The translations under genes were made by a program, and so were the position numbers. From VBAS01 sp035318985 (GTDB lineage Bacteria > Bacteroidota > Bacteroidia > Chitinophagales > Chitinophagaceae), in contig DATHDP010000041.1 of assembly GCA_035318985.1 (NCBI GenBank), forward strand, positions 16,578 to 80,577: a stretch of DNA of 64,000 nucleotides, given 5' to 3'. Position 1 is the first letter of the stretch; every line of letters starts with the position of its first letter. Below, in pieces: positions 17,995 through 27,258 of this stretch. A model generated the notes under the pieces. That model had not been told where the DNA came from. It saw nothing but the letters and a program-made list of their open reading frames with translations, and did no database searches.

Positions 17995-18417
17995 CTACTT
18001 TGTATTAGGATGTTTACATTCCTCCCAATAAGCGACTATCAGTTTAATTGTTTCTTTTAGTTCTGCATATGTATTCTTTTTTTGAAAATAGCCTTGTACC
18101 GTCATTTTTGTATACGCTTCATCAACAGTTTTTTGATCAACAGAAGTAGAACAAAAAACAAACGGGATACTTTTTTTTCTTAGCTCTTTATCGTCATCTA
18201 TTTGACGTTTACATTCTATTCCACTTAAGCCCGGTAAATTCACATCGCAAAAAATAATAAATGGTTGCTCAGCAGTTGTTTTCAAATAGGAGAATGCTTC
18301 GTCACAACTCTTAAACCATACTACCGGGTTAAATACTTTTAGATCTTTCAAAATATCCTGGAAAACATCTTTGTCATCTGCATCGTCTTCAACAAGAATA
18401 ATTGGCCCATGCTTCAT
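17995..18417 (-). CDS. Stand-alone response-regulator receiver protein
   Basis: A 140-residue protein consisting of a single receiver domain. Acidic pocket residues are E10-D11-D12, the phospho-acceptor is D58 in F-C-D-V-N-L-P-G, the switch Ser/Thr lies in F-C-S-T near 90, and the conserved lysine lies in Y-F-Q-K-K near 113. There is no output domain and no histidine kinase in the window, so it probably relays signals to a partner encoded elsewhere. It is of the rcp1/CheY-like group common in Bacteroidota. It is convergent with the PLP enzyme. Confidence 0.88.
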   Translation of the reverse strand: MKHGPIILVEDDADDKDVFQDILKDLKVFNPVVWFKSCDEAFSYLKTTAEQPFIIFCDVNLPGLSGIECKRQIDDDKELRKKSIPFVFCSTSVDQKTVDEAYTKMTVQGYFQKKNTYAELKETIKLIVAYWEECKHPNTK

Positions 18418-18492
18418 ACATCACAGTTTTTTTAAAGATATAGAATTGATGAACATTTGAAAGAATAATGTTAAAGGCAAAACATCAAATCG

Positions 18493-19527
18493 TCATTTCT
18501 GAAATTTCTTATTTATGAGTTGCTTCGATTTATTAAAAACATTCCTTCCCTTATCAATTCCACTTCTTAACTTCTTTTGTTCTTCTTCTGGCAAATGAAT
18601 AAAATCCTGGCATTCTTTGCTGCAGGTGCCTTCATATTTCTTTTTGCATTCATCACATTGTATAAATAATAAATGGCAGGCATCGTTCACACAATTCACA
18701 TGTGTGTCTGCGGGTTTGCCGCATTGATGGCATTGCGATATAATTTCTTCTGTTACCCTCTCTCCCAGCCTTTGATCAAAGACAAAGTTCTTTCCATGAA
18801 ATTTTATATCAAGCTGTTTTTCTTTTGCTTCGTTGACATAATTGATAATGCCGCCTTCCAGATGAAAAACATTTTTAAAGCCACTGTGCTTCATGTATGC
18901 TGATGCTTTTTCACAACGGATGCCGCCGGTACAATACATGATAATGTTTTTGTCCTTGTTCTCTTTCATCATGTCAACTGCCATCGGTAATTGTTCCCGG
19001 AAAGTATCAGATGGTATTTCGATCGCATTTTCAAAATGCCCAACTTCAAATTCATAATGATTACGCATATCGATCACGATCGTATTTGGATCATTCGTCA
19101 ATTGATTGAATCGTTCCGCATTTACATAACGTCCCCTGTTCGCCATGTCAAACAAAGGGTCATTGATGCCATCTGCAACAATTTTATTACGAACTTTTAT
19201 ATCCAGTACATAAAAACTTTTTCCATCATCATCTACTGCAACATTAAGGCGAAGACCATTCAATGGTTCAATGGAATACAGGTAAGTTTTAAATGCCGAT
19301 AGATTGTCAGTTGGTAAACTGATCTGTGAATTGATGCCCTCCGAAGCAACATAAATTCTTCCTAATACCCCTAGTTCTTTTAAATGGAGATAAAGGTCAT
19401 TTCTGAATTGTGCAGGATCTTCAATTTTAAAATAGCAATAAAATGAAATGGTAATACGTGGTGTGGGGTCGTTCTTAATAAGTTCCTTTAGCTCCTTGCG
19501 GGAGATACGATTGTGTAATGCTGCCAT
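18493..19527 (-). CDS. trhO: tRNA uridine(34) hydroxylase TrhO (rhodanese family)
   Basis: A 344-residue YceA/TrhO protein. TrhO hydroxylates U34 of certain tRNAs to 5-hydroxyuridine. The N-terminal acylphosphatase-like domain includes R-I-Y-V-A-S-E-G-I-N-S-Q-I-S, and the rhodanese domain carries the catalytic Cys199 in M-Y-C-T-G-G-I-R-C-E-K-A-S. A C-terminal Cys-rich section (about residues 265-307; several C-x-x-C pairs) probably binds zinc. Two small hairpins precede the start codon. Confidence 0.9.
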   Translation of the reverse strand: MAALHNRISRKELKELIKNDPTPRITISFYCYFKIEDPAQFRNDLYLHLKELGVLGRIYVASEGINSQISLPTDNLSAFKTYLYSIEPLNGLRLNVAVDDDGKSFYVLDIKVRNKIVADGINDPLFDMANRGRYVNAERFNQLTNDPNTIVIDMRNHYEFEVGHFENAIEIPSDTFREQLPMAVDMMKENKDKNIIMYCTGGIRCEKASAYMKHSGFKNVFHLEGGIINYVNEAKEKQLDIKFHGKNFVFDQRLGERVTEEIISQCHQCGKPADTHVNCVNDACHLLFIQCDECKKKYEGTCSKECQDFIHLPEEEQKKLRSGIDKGRNVFNKSKQLINKKFQK

Positions 19528-19541
19528 ATTTTTAAATTTTA

Positions 19542-19577
19542 TCCCGACTTGTCGGAACCCAATTGCAGGTTGGGCAA
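19542..19577 (-). repeat. Two adjacent small hairpins in the trhO leader
   Basis: TCCCGACTTGTCGGA (arms CCGAC/GTCGG, 19544-19555) is followed by CCCAA-TTGCAGG-TTGGG (about 19558-19574). The CCGAC-TT(T)-GTCGG core recurs at 61309-61321, so it belongs to a dispersed repeat rather than being a dedicated regulatory leader. A weak attenuation role on trhO is possible. Confidence 0.45.
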
Positions 19578-19627
19578 AATTCTAAAGCGCAGCAAAGATA
19601 AAAAAGGGAGATTAAATAAAACTGATT

Positions 19628-22108
19628 TTAATCATCATTACTCCGGCGGCCAACACCAAATCGTTTTGAAAACCCGACCCGGAAATTATTGTCAAACTTT
19701 TTTGCGTCTTTACGACTCCAGTAATAGTCAATACGCAAGTTTTTCAGAATGTTTTCAAGCCCCACAGAATATTCCAGATAATTGTCTTTTTCATAATGGA
19801 AAGTACTGAGACCAGCTACCATGTACCAGTTTAGTTTTCTAAAAACTGGTAATTTATTAGTAAGAAATCCATTGAAATGATGCTCAATATGGGCCAGCAC
19901 ATAAAATTTGGAAATATTGCTAAACTCATAGATCGGTAAAAGTTGAAAACTGTTAAGATATTCAGTGGCGATATGCGAGATATTACCATTGAAATGCTGG
20001 TAATCCGGGATCTGCATTTTTTCGTTGTGAATAAAACCTCCCATTCCTATCCTGTAATTAAACTGCCCGGCTAATTTAAAACGAATAACATCAGTTACTG
20101 CAAAACGCCATTTACTATAATTCACATCGCTCCCAAAGACCTCATCGAATGTGCGGGTATAACCTAAGATCATCGTAGGCCATTTAGAACCGATATTAAT
20201 TTTTTGATCTGGTAATTCTATATACCGGGCTCCTGGTTGCCATGTAAGTCCGAAATTCAAAATAAAAGCCTGGTGCGGCTTAATATTCTCGTTGGAAAGT
20301 TCTGTTGGATAGTTTGGTGTAAATTCTTTCTTCTCGTCCTTGACAAAAGAATAATCAGTTGTGTTATCCAAAGGGCTCCTGCTTTGATATTCAAAACCGG
20401 CACTCCATGTAAAACCTTCACCGATGCCTTTAACATACGATCCACGGAGATACCAGGCTTCATACAGTTTCATCAGGTTCTTTCCGCCTAACAAAGCTGC
20501 AAAAGTAGTACTCCTTGGTCCTATCGGGCTTGCATTATTAAACTGGAAAACTCTTTTGCCGCCGGAAAGATTAATAGACGTAATATATTTTTTCCCGAAA
20601 ATGTAGGAAGTGCTTAACCATGCATTAAAATGTCCATTAGTAAATCCATATCGTATTGTTGGAGTTATGCGGATGGATCTTCTGCCAATAGTAGAGTCAA
20701 GTTTTTTTGTGTAAGTAGCCGAAAGATTCAGCGTCAATCCTTCCACGATATTATAATTTACCTGGTCAGTTATTGACCGGAAGTAATACGATGCATTTTT
20801 CTTTTCTTTATTAATTGTTTGACCCGTAAGCAAAAAACCCATTATTGTCAGTTTGTTTTTAACACGATCAATTGAATCCAGGTAAGCAGGGTTTTTGCTT
20901 AATTGCTCTATACTATCTTTCTTCCGGTAATCCATTGTTTCTTCATCAAGTAGTTTCAGGGGTCGTGCTTCATCCCAGTATGAAGGAGTCTTCCTGTTGG
21001 AACTGTCATTATATTTTAAAATTGTGTTGTCAAAATAGTTCTTTCTAAAATCCGGATCCGGATCAAATTTGGAATAAACATTTACAAAACTTCCGTAAAC
21101 ATCTATCCCGAGAATTTTTATGTATGGATAAATGACCTGGTTATGCAAAACCCACAAACTATCATTATAAGGAACATATAATTGTTCCAGGATCAGAGAA
21201 TCCAGTAATTCCATTTGATTTACTTTTCTCAATTCCAGTTTCAATGAATGGATACGCCATTCATCTTCCACAATATTTATATACCCGGAAAAAAGCGGCT
21301 CGTATTTTCTCTTGGGTGTTACCAGTATCTTGTTTATTTGTTTTCCATCTTCAAAAAAAGCTCCCACGTATTTGTATTTATAATAGTTAGTCGCATTATC
21401 AGAGATGGGTGAAATAAACCCACGGGGATTAAGACTTGTACCGATCTGCACATTATTATCATACATGGAATAGAATTGTGGTGCAGCCAGGCCATAGCTA
21501 TTACTGCTACCACTTACCTTGGATGAAAGGACCTCTATTTTTCTGTCGTTTGGTTTGCGTACTGAGTAAGTAGAAATAGTTTCTGATAGATAGATGATCT
21601 TATTTTTACTGGTATCGCCGTCTTCATTAAAATCGACTTTTTGACCAAAAACTTTTTTGGGATAGTCACGCAACCTCATTTGCCCCTTTGTATAAACCTC
21701 GCAAATAAATTTATCCAGTTGCTTTTGATAAACTGGCCGCATCCGGATAGTTTTCTTGATAATTTCATTGGCCGGATTTTCGCCTGAACGCACAATAACT
21801 TCTTCCATTGTAAAATCAACAAGACTTAATACAAAATCAAGCTGAATGTCCTTGTCTTCAACCTTAATATTTCTTACATCTCGTTTATACCCCACATGCT
21901 GAGCGATAAGTGTATAATTGCCGGGAGAAAGATTCAAAAAATATTTTCCTTCGATATTACAGGTGGTGCCGCCCTTTTTATCTTTTATTAAAACAGAAGC
22001 ATTTGGCAATGGCTCACCTTTATCATCTCTTACAATGCCTGAAGCTGTTTGAGAAAATGAAGTCGCGGTTATTAAAACAAATATTATGAATTGAAAAACT
22101 ATTTTCAT
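19628..22108 (-). CDS. Outer-membrane protein, DUF5686 with carboxypeptidase-regulatory domain
   Basis: From the ATG at 22108 (826 residues), a signal peptide (MKIVFQFIIFVLITATSFSQ) precedes a carboxypeptidase-regulatory-like domain (about 22-100; G-E-P-L-P-N-A-S-V-L-I-K-D), and then a long region with alternating aromatic strands consistent with an outer-membrane barrel. The order matches the DUF5686 family found throughout Bacteroidota. There is no TonB plug. An in-frame TTG at 22180 would add 24 non-signal residues and is rejected. It is 22 bp downstream of the 118-residue membrane protein. Function unknown. Confidence 0.82.
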   Translation of the reverse strand: MKIVFQFIIFVLITATSFSQTASGIVRDDKGEPLPNASVLIKDKKGGTTCNIEGKYFLNLSPGNYTLIAQHVGYKRDVRNIKVEDKDIQLDFVLSLVDFTMEEVIVRSGENPANEIIKKTIRMRPVYQKQLDKFICEVYTKGQMRLRDYPKKVFGQKVDFNEDGDTSKNKIIYLSETISTYSVRKPNDRKIEVLSSKVSGSSNSYGLAAPQFYSMYDNNVQIGTSLNPRGFISPISDNATNYYKYKYVGAFFEDGKQINKILVTPKRKYEPLFSGYINIVEDEWRIHSLKLELRKVNQMELLDSLILEQLYVPYNDSLWVLHNQVIYPYIKILGIDVYGSFVNVYSKFDPDPDFRKNYFDNTILKYNDSSNRKTPSYWDEARPLKLLDEETMDYRKKDSIEQLSKNPAYLDSIDRVKNKLTIMGFLLTGQTINKEKKNASYYFRSITDQVNYNIVEGLTLNLSATYTKKLDSTIGRRSIRITPTIRYGFTNGHFNAWLSTSYIFGKKYITSINLSGGKRVFQFNNASPIGPRSTTFAALLGGKNLMKLYEAWYLRGSYVKGIGEGFTWSAGFEYQSRSPLDNTTDYSFVKDEKKEFTPNYPTELSNENIKPHQAFILNFGLTWQPGARYIELPDQKINIGSKWPTMILGYTRTFDEVFGSDVNYSKWRFAVTDVIRFKLAGQFNYRIGMGGFIHNEKMQIPDYQHFNGNISHIATEYLNSFQLLPIYEFSNISKFYVLAHIEHHFNGFLTNKLPVFRKLNWYMVAGLSTFHYEKDNYLEYSVGLENILKNLRIDYYWSRKDAKKFDNNFRVGFSKRFGVGRRSNDD

Positions 22109-22130
22109 GGACAAGGTAAGGTTATCAAAA

Positions 22131-22487
22131 TTATTTTTTGGGCTTTGATGAACGAAGGTAACTGCCACTAAGCGCTGCAAAGCCTGCCACTAATCCACCA
22201 ATAAAAGCCGTTACGATCATCAACAACCATTTCGATCCGCCTAATGGTAAAAGCGAAGCGATCTTTACCGATAGCACTCCTTCGTTTGCAATATCCATCC
22301 AGAATGCTAATACAAACCAAAGAATGAACAAGGCTAAAAAGCCGGCGAAAAATGCTTTGAACCCTCTTTGATGGATCAATAGTGCTATTAAAAAAGCAAT
22401 AACTGCAAAAAACCACCAGTATGAAATATAAATACCAGCAATAAAACTTAATAAAGCAGTTAATAATACAGAATTAAAAAATTTCAT
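22131..22487 (-). CDS. Small polytopic membrane protein
   Basis: A 118-residue protein with about four hydrophobic helices and a basic tail (SYLRSSKPKK). The ATG at 22487 is preferred over an upstream in-frame TTG at 22502. It lies 11 bp after the penicillin acylase stop and 22 bp before the DUF5686 start, so all three are probably one transcript. No family is recognised; the last half (G-G-L-V-A-G-F-A-A-L-S-G-S) resembles glycine-zipper-like membrane helices. Confidence 0.7.
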   Translation of the reverse strand: MKFFNSVLLTALLSFIAGIYISYWWFFAVIAFLIALLIHQRGFKAFFAGFLALFILWFVLAFWMDIANEGVLSVKIASLLPLGGSKWLLMIVTAFIGGLVAGFAALSGSYLRSSKPKK

Positions 22488-22498
22488 ATCGGGGAATT

Positions 22499-24943
22499 TC
22501 AAAGTTTGTCAAGCGTCATTTTCCATTTGGCTTTTTTATCCAGCTTATCACCTGCGTGCATGAACCAAATACTATAATATTTTCCAGCGGCCCATTGATC
22601 AACAAATGAATCATAATATTTACTGCCGGGATTGCCACTTTGTCCACCGGGATAAACGCCATAAGCTTCTATCTTATCAGTTAACTGAACGATCATTCTC
22701 CAGCTTGGACCATGAAAGTCTTTGGTTGCATTGATCACATTTTGACCACCACCTACAAAAAGATGGAACCTGCTTAACGCTGGCAAACGAAGTAAATGAC
22801 GAACACCTGCATCTTTGTATTTGTACCATTCCAAAGCACTGTCCGCTTCGGCTTTTGATACAACAGGTATAATTTTTTTAAATGCAGTGGTCACTACATC
22901 AGCTGTTGTTTCCAGGTTAGGGGTATTAATATTATCTATAAATGAATAAGCAGAATCTCTTAACAAAGCTTCCACCATAGTATATCGTTCCGGCCAATCG
23001 AAAGGCACTGCAACTTTAGAAAGCTCATCAAAATAAATTTCTACCTCTACACTATCTAACCAATTACTAAAAACAGCAACTCCTTTTTCACCGGGATCAT
23101 TTCTTTTATTCCAACCCTTAACTATATCCAAAAACTTTTTCTCTTCACCGCTAAGTTTTGATTCATCTGTATTCTTTAAAAGTATCGGCAATGCAAACTC
23201 TGCAAGAACATTATAATTTTCTGTTTGTAGTTTTTGCATATCGGCAGGCGTGATACTATTCATGTTTCGCAGGTAACGATTGATAATATAACCACGATAC
23301 AGATCATGATGCCCGCCGACGTAATACGGATAAGTTGTATCGACCGGCAATTGATTAGCGCTGCTTACAAAACCTCTTTCCGGATTTATTACATGCGGAT
23401 TTTCCTCCATCGGGATATAACCCTGCCACATATAGCTGCTATCAATTCCAGGCATTACAAAATCACCCTGTCTTTTCCATTTAGCAGGAAATTCAGCTTG
23501 TTGCCAAATGGCAATATCTCCTCGTTTATCTGCAAACAAACAATTTTGGCCGGGACACGATAAATAAGGTAACGCGGCTTTATAGTCATCAAGATTTTTT
23601 GCACGGTTCAGTTTATAAAAGATCATCATTTCATTTGATGGATCATGTGCCTTCCATCTTACAGCATAATATTTATCATTGGTTGCTCTTCCGCCAGAGT
23701 AAGATTTATCATACATCACAGGGCCGAAAATTGTATAGGCAACTGTATCATAAAAATCTTTTTGCCCCGATACTTTGAAAGTATCAATATTCAGTTCGGC
23801 TTTTTTCCATTCATTGTTGAACCAATATTCCTGTTTACTGTCATCCTTGAATTTTATTTCATAATAATCTCTTACATCTCTCATTGCATTTGTAAAACCC
23901 CATGCACAGCTATCATTAAAACCAATTATGATTGATGGCGCCCCGGGAAATGATGCGCCATAAGAATTGAAATTGGGGGTATGTAACTGCATCTCGTACC
24001 ATAATGAAGGCATATTAAGACTCAGGTGAGGATCATTACAAAGTATTGGTGCGCCGCTTTGAGTTTTTATACCGGCAACCGCCCAGTTGTTACTTCCATT
24101 ATCCTTATCAGGTTTTATTTCATTTATTGCTGTACTGTTTTTCCATGAAGAAAAAATAGAATCAGCATTGGCAGGCGCAACAACTTTTACAGAAGGTTCC
24201 GGAAAAACAGTTCCTTTTGGAACGATTGGATCAAGTGAATCTTGTGTGATCGGGTATAGTTTATCAAAATCCTTTGCATCAAAAACAGTTTTTGCATTTG
24301 AATATTCCATATCGTTCTCCGGCCCTGCAAGATCAAGACTCATGTATTTAAGGAATAAAGCGATCTTGAGATTATTCCATTTTTCAGGTTTATAATCAAG
24401 CAGCTTATATTCTAATGGCAATTCACTTTCTTTCAAATTTTCTATATAGGCATTTACTCCGGCAGTGTATGCATCACAGGCAGATTTTGATTCAGGATCT
24501 TTTTCTGTTTCTTCTACTGATCTTTTTGCGGCATAAACCATTCCTAGCCGGCGCATATTCCTGTCAAAATTTAAGATCGCTGAATCTTTTCCGGCGCCAA
24601 GTATTTCGCTTAATCTTCCTGCTGCAGCTTTTGCCTGGAATTCCATTTGCCATAACCTGAATTTTGCATGCAAGTAACCTTGTACAAAATATGCGTCTTC
24701 ATCATTTTCAGTAAATACATGAGGCACCAGCCTGTTATCAAAATAGATCTCAGCTTTGCCTTTTAATCCGGCAAATTTCAGATCTGCCGCAAAATCGTTT
24801 TCGGCCGATTCAGCATTTTGCCAAACACCAAATTGCGGGCTTAAAAATTTGCCGATAGGTGGAATACTCCCCCATTTTTTATTAAGCCCATAAATCAACC
24901 CGATACTGATAACAGTTGAGATAAGAAAAGATCCGATTCTCAT
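22499..24943 (-). CDS. Penicillin acylase family protein (Ntn hydrolase)
   Basis: An 814-residue enzyme with an N-terminal signal anchor. The motif D-N-G-S-N-N-W-A-V places the autocatalytic N-terminal-nucleophile serine at about residue 284, after a spacer, giving alpha and beta chains upon self-cleavage. Downstream F-P-G-A-P-S-I-I-I-G-F-N and the A-M-R-D-V-R-D-Y-Y segment fit the beta chain. Family members hydrolyse penicillin side chains, cyclic lipopeptides or acyl-homoserine lactones; which applies is unknown. The ATG at 24943 is chosen over an in-frame TTG at 25015. Confidence 0.9.
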   Translation of the reverse strand: MRIGSFLISTVISIGLIYGLNKKWGSIPPIGKFLSPQFGVWQNAESAENDFAADLKFAGLKGKAEIYFDNRLVPHVFTENDEDAYFVQGYLHAKFRLWQMEFQAKAAAGRLSEILGAGKDSAILNFDRNMRRLGMVYAAKRSVEETEKDPESKSACDAYTAGVNAYIENLKESELPLEYKLLDYKPEKWNNLKIALFLKYMSLDLAGPENDMEYSNAKTVFDAKDFDKLYPITQDSLDPIVPKGTVFPEPSVKVVAPANADSIFSSWKNSTAINEIKPDKDNGSNNWAVAGIKTQSGAPILCNDPHLSLNMPSLWYEMQLHTPNFNSYGASFPGAPSIIIGFNDSCAWGFTNAMRDVRDYYEIKFKDDSKQEYWFNNEWKKAELNIDTFKVSGQKDFYDTVAYTIFGPVMYDKSYSGGRATNDKYYAVRWKAHDPSNEMMIFYKLNRAKNLDDYKAALPYLSCPGQNCLFADKRGDIAIWQQAEFPAKWKRQGDFVMPGIDSSYMWQGYIPMEENPHVINPERGFVSSANQLPVDTTYPYYVGGHHDLYRGYIINRYLRNMNSITPADMQKLQTENYNVLAEFALPILLKNTDESKLSGEEKKFLDIVKGWNKRNDPGEKGVAVFSNWLDSVEVEIYFDELSKVAVPFDWPERYTMVEALLRDSAYSFIDNINTPNLETTADVVTTAFKKIIPVVSKAEADSALEWYKYKDAGVRHLLRLPALSRFHLFVGGGQNVINATKDFHGPSWRMIVQLTDKIEAYGVYPGGQSGNPGSKYYDSFVDQWAAGKYYSIWFMHAGDKLDKKAKWKMTLDKL

Positions 24944-25088
24944 ACGTAATAAATATTTCGGGAAAGTAAGAAAAAAACAGTCATTTCCGGGAATATGGCA
25001 AGAATCATCGGCCAATAATTATTTGCGATGATTTTAATCTATATTTATCTCATTGCTTTTTCATTAATTTTAGTCAAAACAAATAAAC

Positions 25089-25649
25089 ATGCCCTTTATA
25101 ATTTTCCTTGTTGTTATACTAATTATTGTTCTTTGGATGGTTAGTCTTTATAACCGTCTTGTAAGCTTGCGCAATCGCAGACAAAATGCATTTGCAGATA
25201 TAGATGTACAACTTCGTCAACGGCACGACCTGGTTCCCCAATTAGTAGAAACAGTAAAGGGATATGCCGGACACGAACGTAGCGTTCTTACTCAAATAAC
25301 TGAAGCAAGATCAGCAGCAATGTCAGCAAAAACGATCGATGATAAAATTGCGGCTGAGCAACAACTTACTTCTGCCTTGCAAGGTTTACGGGTTCAGGTG
25401 GAAGCATATCCTGATCTGAAAGCAAATCAAAATTTTTTGCAGTTGCAGGAAGAGTTAAGTGATATTGAAAACAAACTCGCTGCTTCGAGAAGATTCTTTA
25501 ACGGTGCTACTACCGAATATAATAATGCCGTGGAAACATTTCCATCCAATCTTATCGCCAACAATTTTGGTTTCAAACGTGAGATCATGTTTGATCTTGG
25601 TACAGAAGGAAGAACAAGAATGGAAGAACCACCTTCAATTAAATTTTAG
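25089..25649 (+). CDS. lemA: LemA family protein
   Basis: A 186-residue protein with one N-terminal membrane helix (about residues 3-20), then the conserved Y-N-R-L-V-x-L-R-N-R, A-D-I-D-V-Q-L-R-Q-R-H-D-L-V-P-Q-L and Y-P-D-L-K-A-N-Q-N-F-L-Q-L-Q-E-E-L motifs of LemA. LemA proteins are membrane-anchored helical bundles of uncertain function, often encoded next to an M48 metalloprotease, as here. The stop codon abuts a 28-bp heptamer array that leads into the protease ATG. Confidence 0.92.
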   Translation: MPFIIFLVVILIIVLWMVSLYNRLVSLRNRRQNAFADIDVQLRQRHDLVPQLVETVKGYAGHERSVLTQITEARSAAMSAKTIDDKIAAEQQLTSALQGLRVQVEAYPDLKANQNFLQLQEELSDIENKLAASRRFFNGATTEYNNAVETFPSNLIANNFGFKREIMFDLGTEGRTRMEEPPSIKF

Positions 25650-25676
25650 ATTTAAGATTTACGATTTCAGATTTTA
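25649..25676 (+). repeat. Heptamer tandem array, four GATTTNN units
   Basis: The spacer between lemA and the M48 protease is exactly four 7-bp units: GATTTAA, GATTTAC, GATTTCA and GATTTTA. The last unit directly abuts the ATG at 25677, and the first shares its G with the lemA stop codon. This forms an AT-rich, probably unstructured spacer for translation of the second gene. Confidence 0.75.
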
Positions 25677-26639
25677 ATGAGATATATCGGACTTCAACGA
25701 CAAATTCAAAGAAATAATTTTAATTCATTTCTTTTATTGATCTCATTCCCCGCTTTGTTGCTGGGAATGTTCTATATCATCATTTATTTTATTGCAAAAG
25801 ATAATGCTTCAGAATACCCGGATGATAATTATCCAGTTTCTATAGATAATAATGCGCTATTTCTTTCTATTGTTCCTTTTATTCTTATCTCTGTTGGTGT
25901 TTGGTTTTTAATTGCATGGGCAGGGCATGCTACGCTTATTCGTTTAGCTACAGGAGCAAAACCATTAGACAGGAAAGAAAACAAGAGAGTTTATAATCTT
26001 GTTGAAAATCTTTGCATCTCAAAAGGCATGAAGATGCCGAAAATTAATATCATTGAAGATGATTCATTAAATGCATTTGCCAGCGGCATTGATGAAAAAA
26101 GTTATTCGGTTACATTATCGACTGGTATAATCAATAAGCTGAATGATGAAGAACTTGAAGGTGTGATAGCACATGAGCTCACTCATATCCGCAATCGTGA
26201 TACAAGAGTTTTGATTATCTCGATCATTTTTGTTGGCATATTTGCTTTTCTTGCCGAAGTGGCCTTTCGCAGTCTGCGGTTTGCTGGCCGTGGTAAAAAA
26301 GATAGCAAAGGTGGTGGAGCTATTATACTTATTGCAATTATTATTACAGCAGTTGCTTACCTGATCTCTATGTTACTTCGTTTTGGCATAAGCAGAAAAA
26401 GAGAATATTTAGCCGATGCCGGCGCCTCTGAAATGACAAAGAAACCTTATGCACTTGCCAGCGCATTAAAAAAGATATCTGCTGATCCTTACATTGAAGC
26501 GGTGGAGAATCGTGACGTAGCACAATTGTTTATTGATAACCCACAAGTGTCACATCGTAAATCCGGTTCCTGGGATAATTTATTTTCAACCCATCCACCG
26601 ATTGAAAAAAGAGTTGAATTGCTGGAGCAGTTTGTATAG
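25677..26639 (+). CDS. M48 family metallopeptidase (HtpX-like)
   Basis: A 320-residue membrane zinc protease. Two N-terminal membrane helices (about 20-40 and 60-85) precede the H-E-x-x-H site (H166-E167-L-T-H170), with two more helices (about 175-195 and 215-235) and the third zinc ligand E243 in R-E-Y-L-A-D-A-G-A. HtpX homologues degrade damaged membrane proteins. Pairing with lemA is a conserved arrangement. The ending T-H-P-P-I-E-K-R-V-E-L-L is typical. Confidence 0.92.
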   Translation: MRYIGLQRQIQRNNFNSFLLLISFPALLLGMFYIIIYFIAKDNASEYPDDNYPVSIDNNALFLSIVPFILISVGVWFLIAWAGHATLIRLATGAKPLDRKENKRVYNLVENLCISKGMKMPKINIIEDDSLNAFASGIDEKSYSVTLSTGIINKLNDEELEGVIAHELTHIRNRDTRVLIISIIFVGIFAFLAEVAFRSLRFAGRGKKDSKGGGAIILIAIIITAVAYLISMLLRFGISRKREYLADAGASEMTKKPYALASALKKISADPYIEAVENRDVAQLFIDNPQVSHRKSGSWDNLFSTHPPIEKRVELLEQFV

Positions 26640-26652
26640 AAATGCATAAGTG

Positions 26653-26684
26653 TTTTGTTCATATATGCCAGTAGTGTATATTTA
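26653..26684 (+). promoter_or_regulatory. Bacteroidota-type promoter for the GMC dehydrogenase operon
   Basis: A -33 TTTTG (26653-26657) and a -7 TATATTTA (26677-26684; one mismatch to TAnnTTTG) are separated by 19 bp, which is the canonical spacing. The start codon at 26702 follows 17 bp later. Confidence 0.5.
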
Positions 26685-26701
26685 ATTATATAAAAATTAC
26701 T

Positions 26702-27247
26702 ATGAACAGACGGCAACTCATTCAATCTCTTGCAGTGGTTACAGGGCATGCAATGTTCCCTACAGTGCTTTCATCGTTCCTGACTGGTTGCGCCAATCAT
26801 GATATGAGCAGTTACAAACCGGTATTTTTTACAGAACCGGAATACAAGTCTATCATATCGATCATCGACATAATAATACCGGCGACAAAAACCAAATCAG
26901 CATCACAGGTAAATACGCAAGTATTTTTAGACCAGGTCTTTGATCAATGTATGACAGCAGAGCAACAAACCGTGATCAAAGAAGGATTAAAGCAAATGAT
27001 CCCTGCATTTGAAACAGCGGCGGATAAATTACAATTCATTGTATCGCTTGATAAGAAAGCTTATGACAATGATGAAGGAGCTGCTTATTTCAAAACCATT
27101 AAGCAATACACAATGATCGGCTTTTTTACTTCGCAGGAAGGAACAACTAAGGCCAGCAATTATGTAAAGATCCCCGATGAATATAAAAGCGAAATAAAAG
27201 CGGATGCTAACACGCTGAACTACGGAAAAACTTTTTTGCACTACTAA
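26702..27247 (+). CDS. Gluconate 2-dehydrogenase subunit 3 family protein
   Basis: A 181-residue protein with an N-terminal R-R-Q-L-I-Q-S-L-A signal containing twin arginines and a possible lipidation site (L-T-G-C at about 28-31). The D-I-I-I-P-A-T-x-T-x-S-A motif near residue 60 and F-F-T-S-Q-E-G near 143 are characteristic of the small subunit of membrane GMC dehydrogenases. It is thought to escort the catalytic subunit, encoded 11 bp downstream, across the membrane and hold it there. No cytochrome subunit gene is adjacent. Confidence 0.85.
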   Translation: MNRRQLIQSLAVVTGHAMFPTVLSSFLTGCANHDMSSYKPVFFTEPEYKSIISIIDIIIPATKTKSASQVNTQVFLDQVFDQCMTAEQQTVIKEGLKQMIPAFETAADKLQFIVSLDKKAYDNDEGAAYFKTIKQYTMIGFFTSQEGTTKASNYVKIPDEYKSEIKADANTLNYGKTFLHY

Positions 27248-27258
27248 ATATTCTTTTC

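Noticed and set aside
22109..22180. Extension of the DUF5686 protein to a TTG start at 22180
   Set aside because: It would overlap the preceding gene and place 24 polar residues before a good signal peptide; the ATG at 22108 is better.
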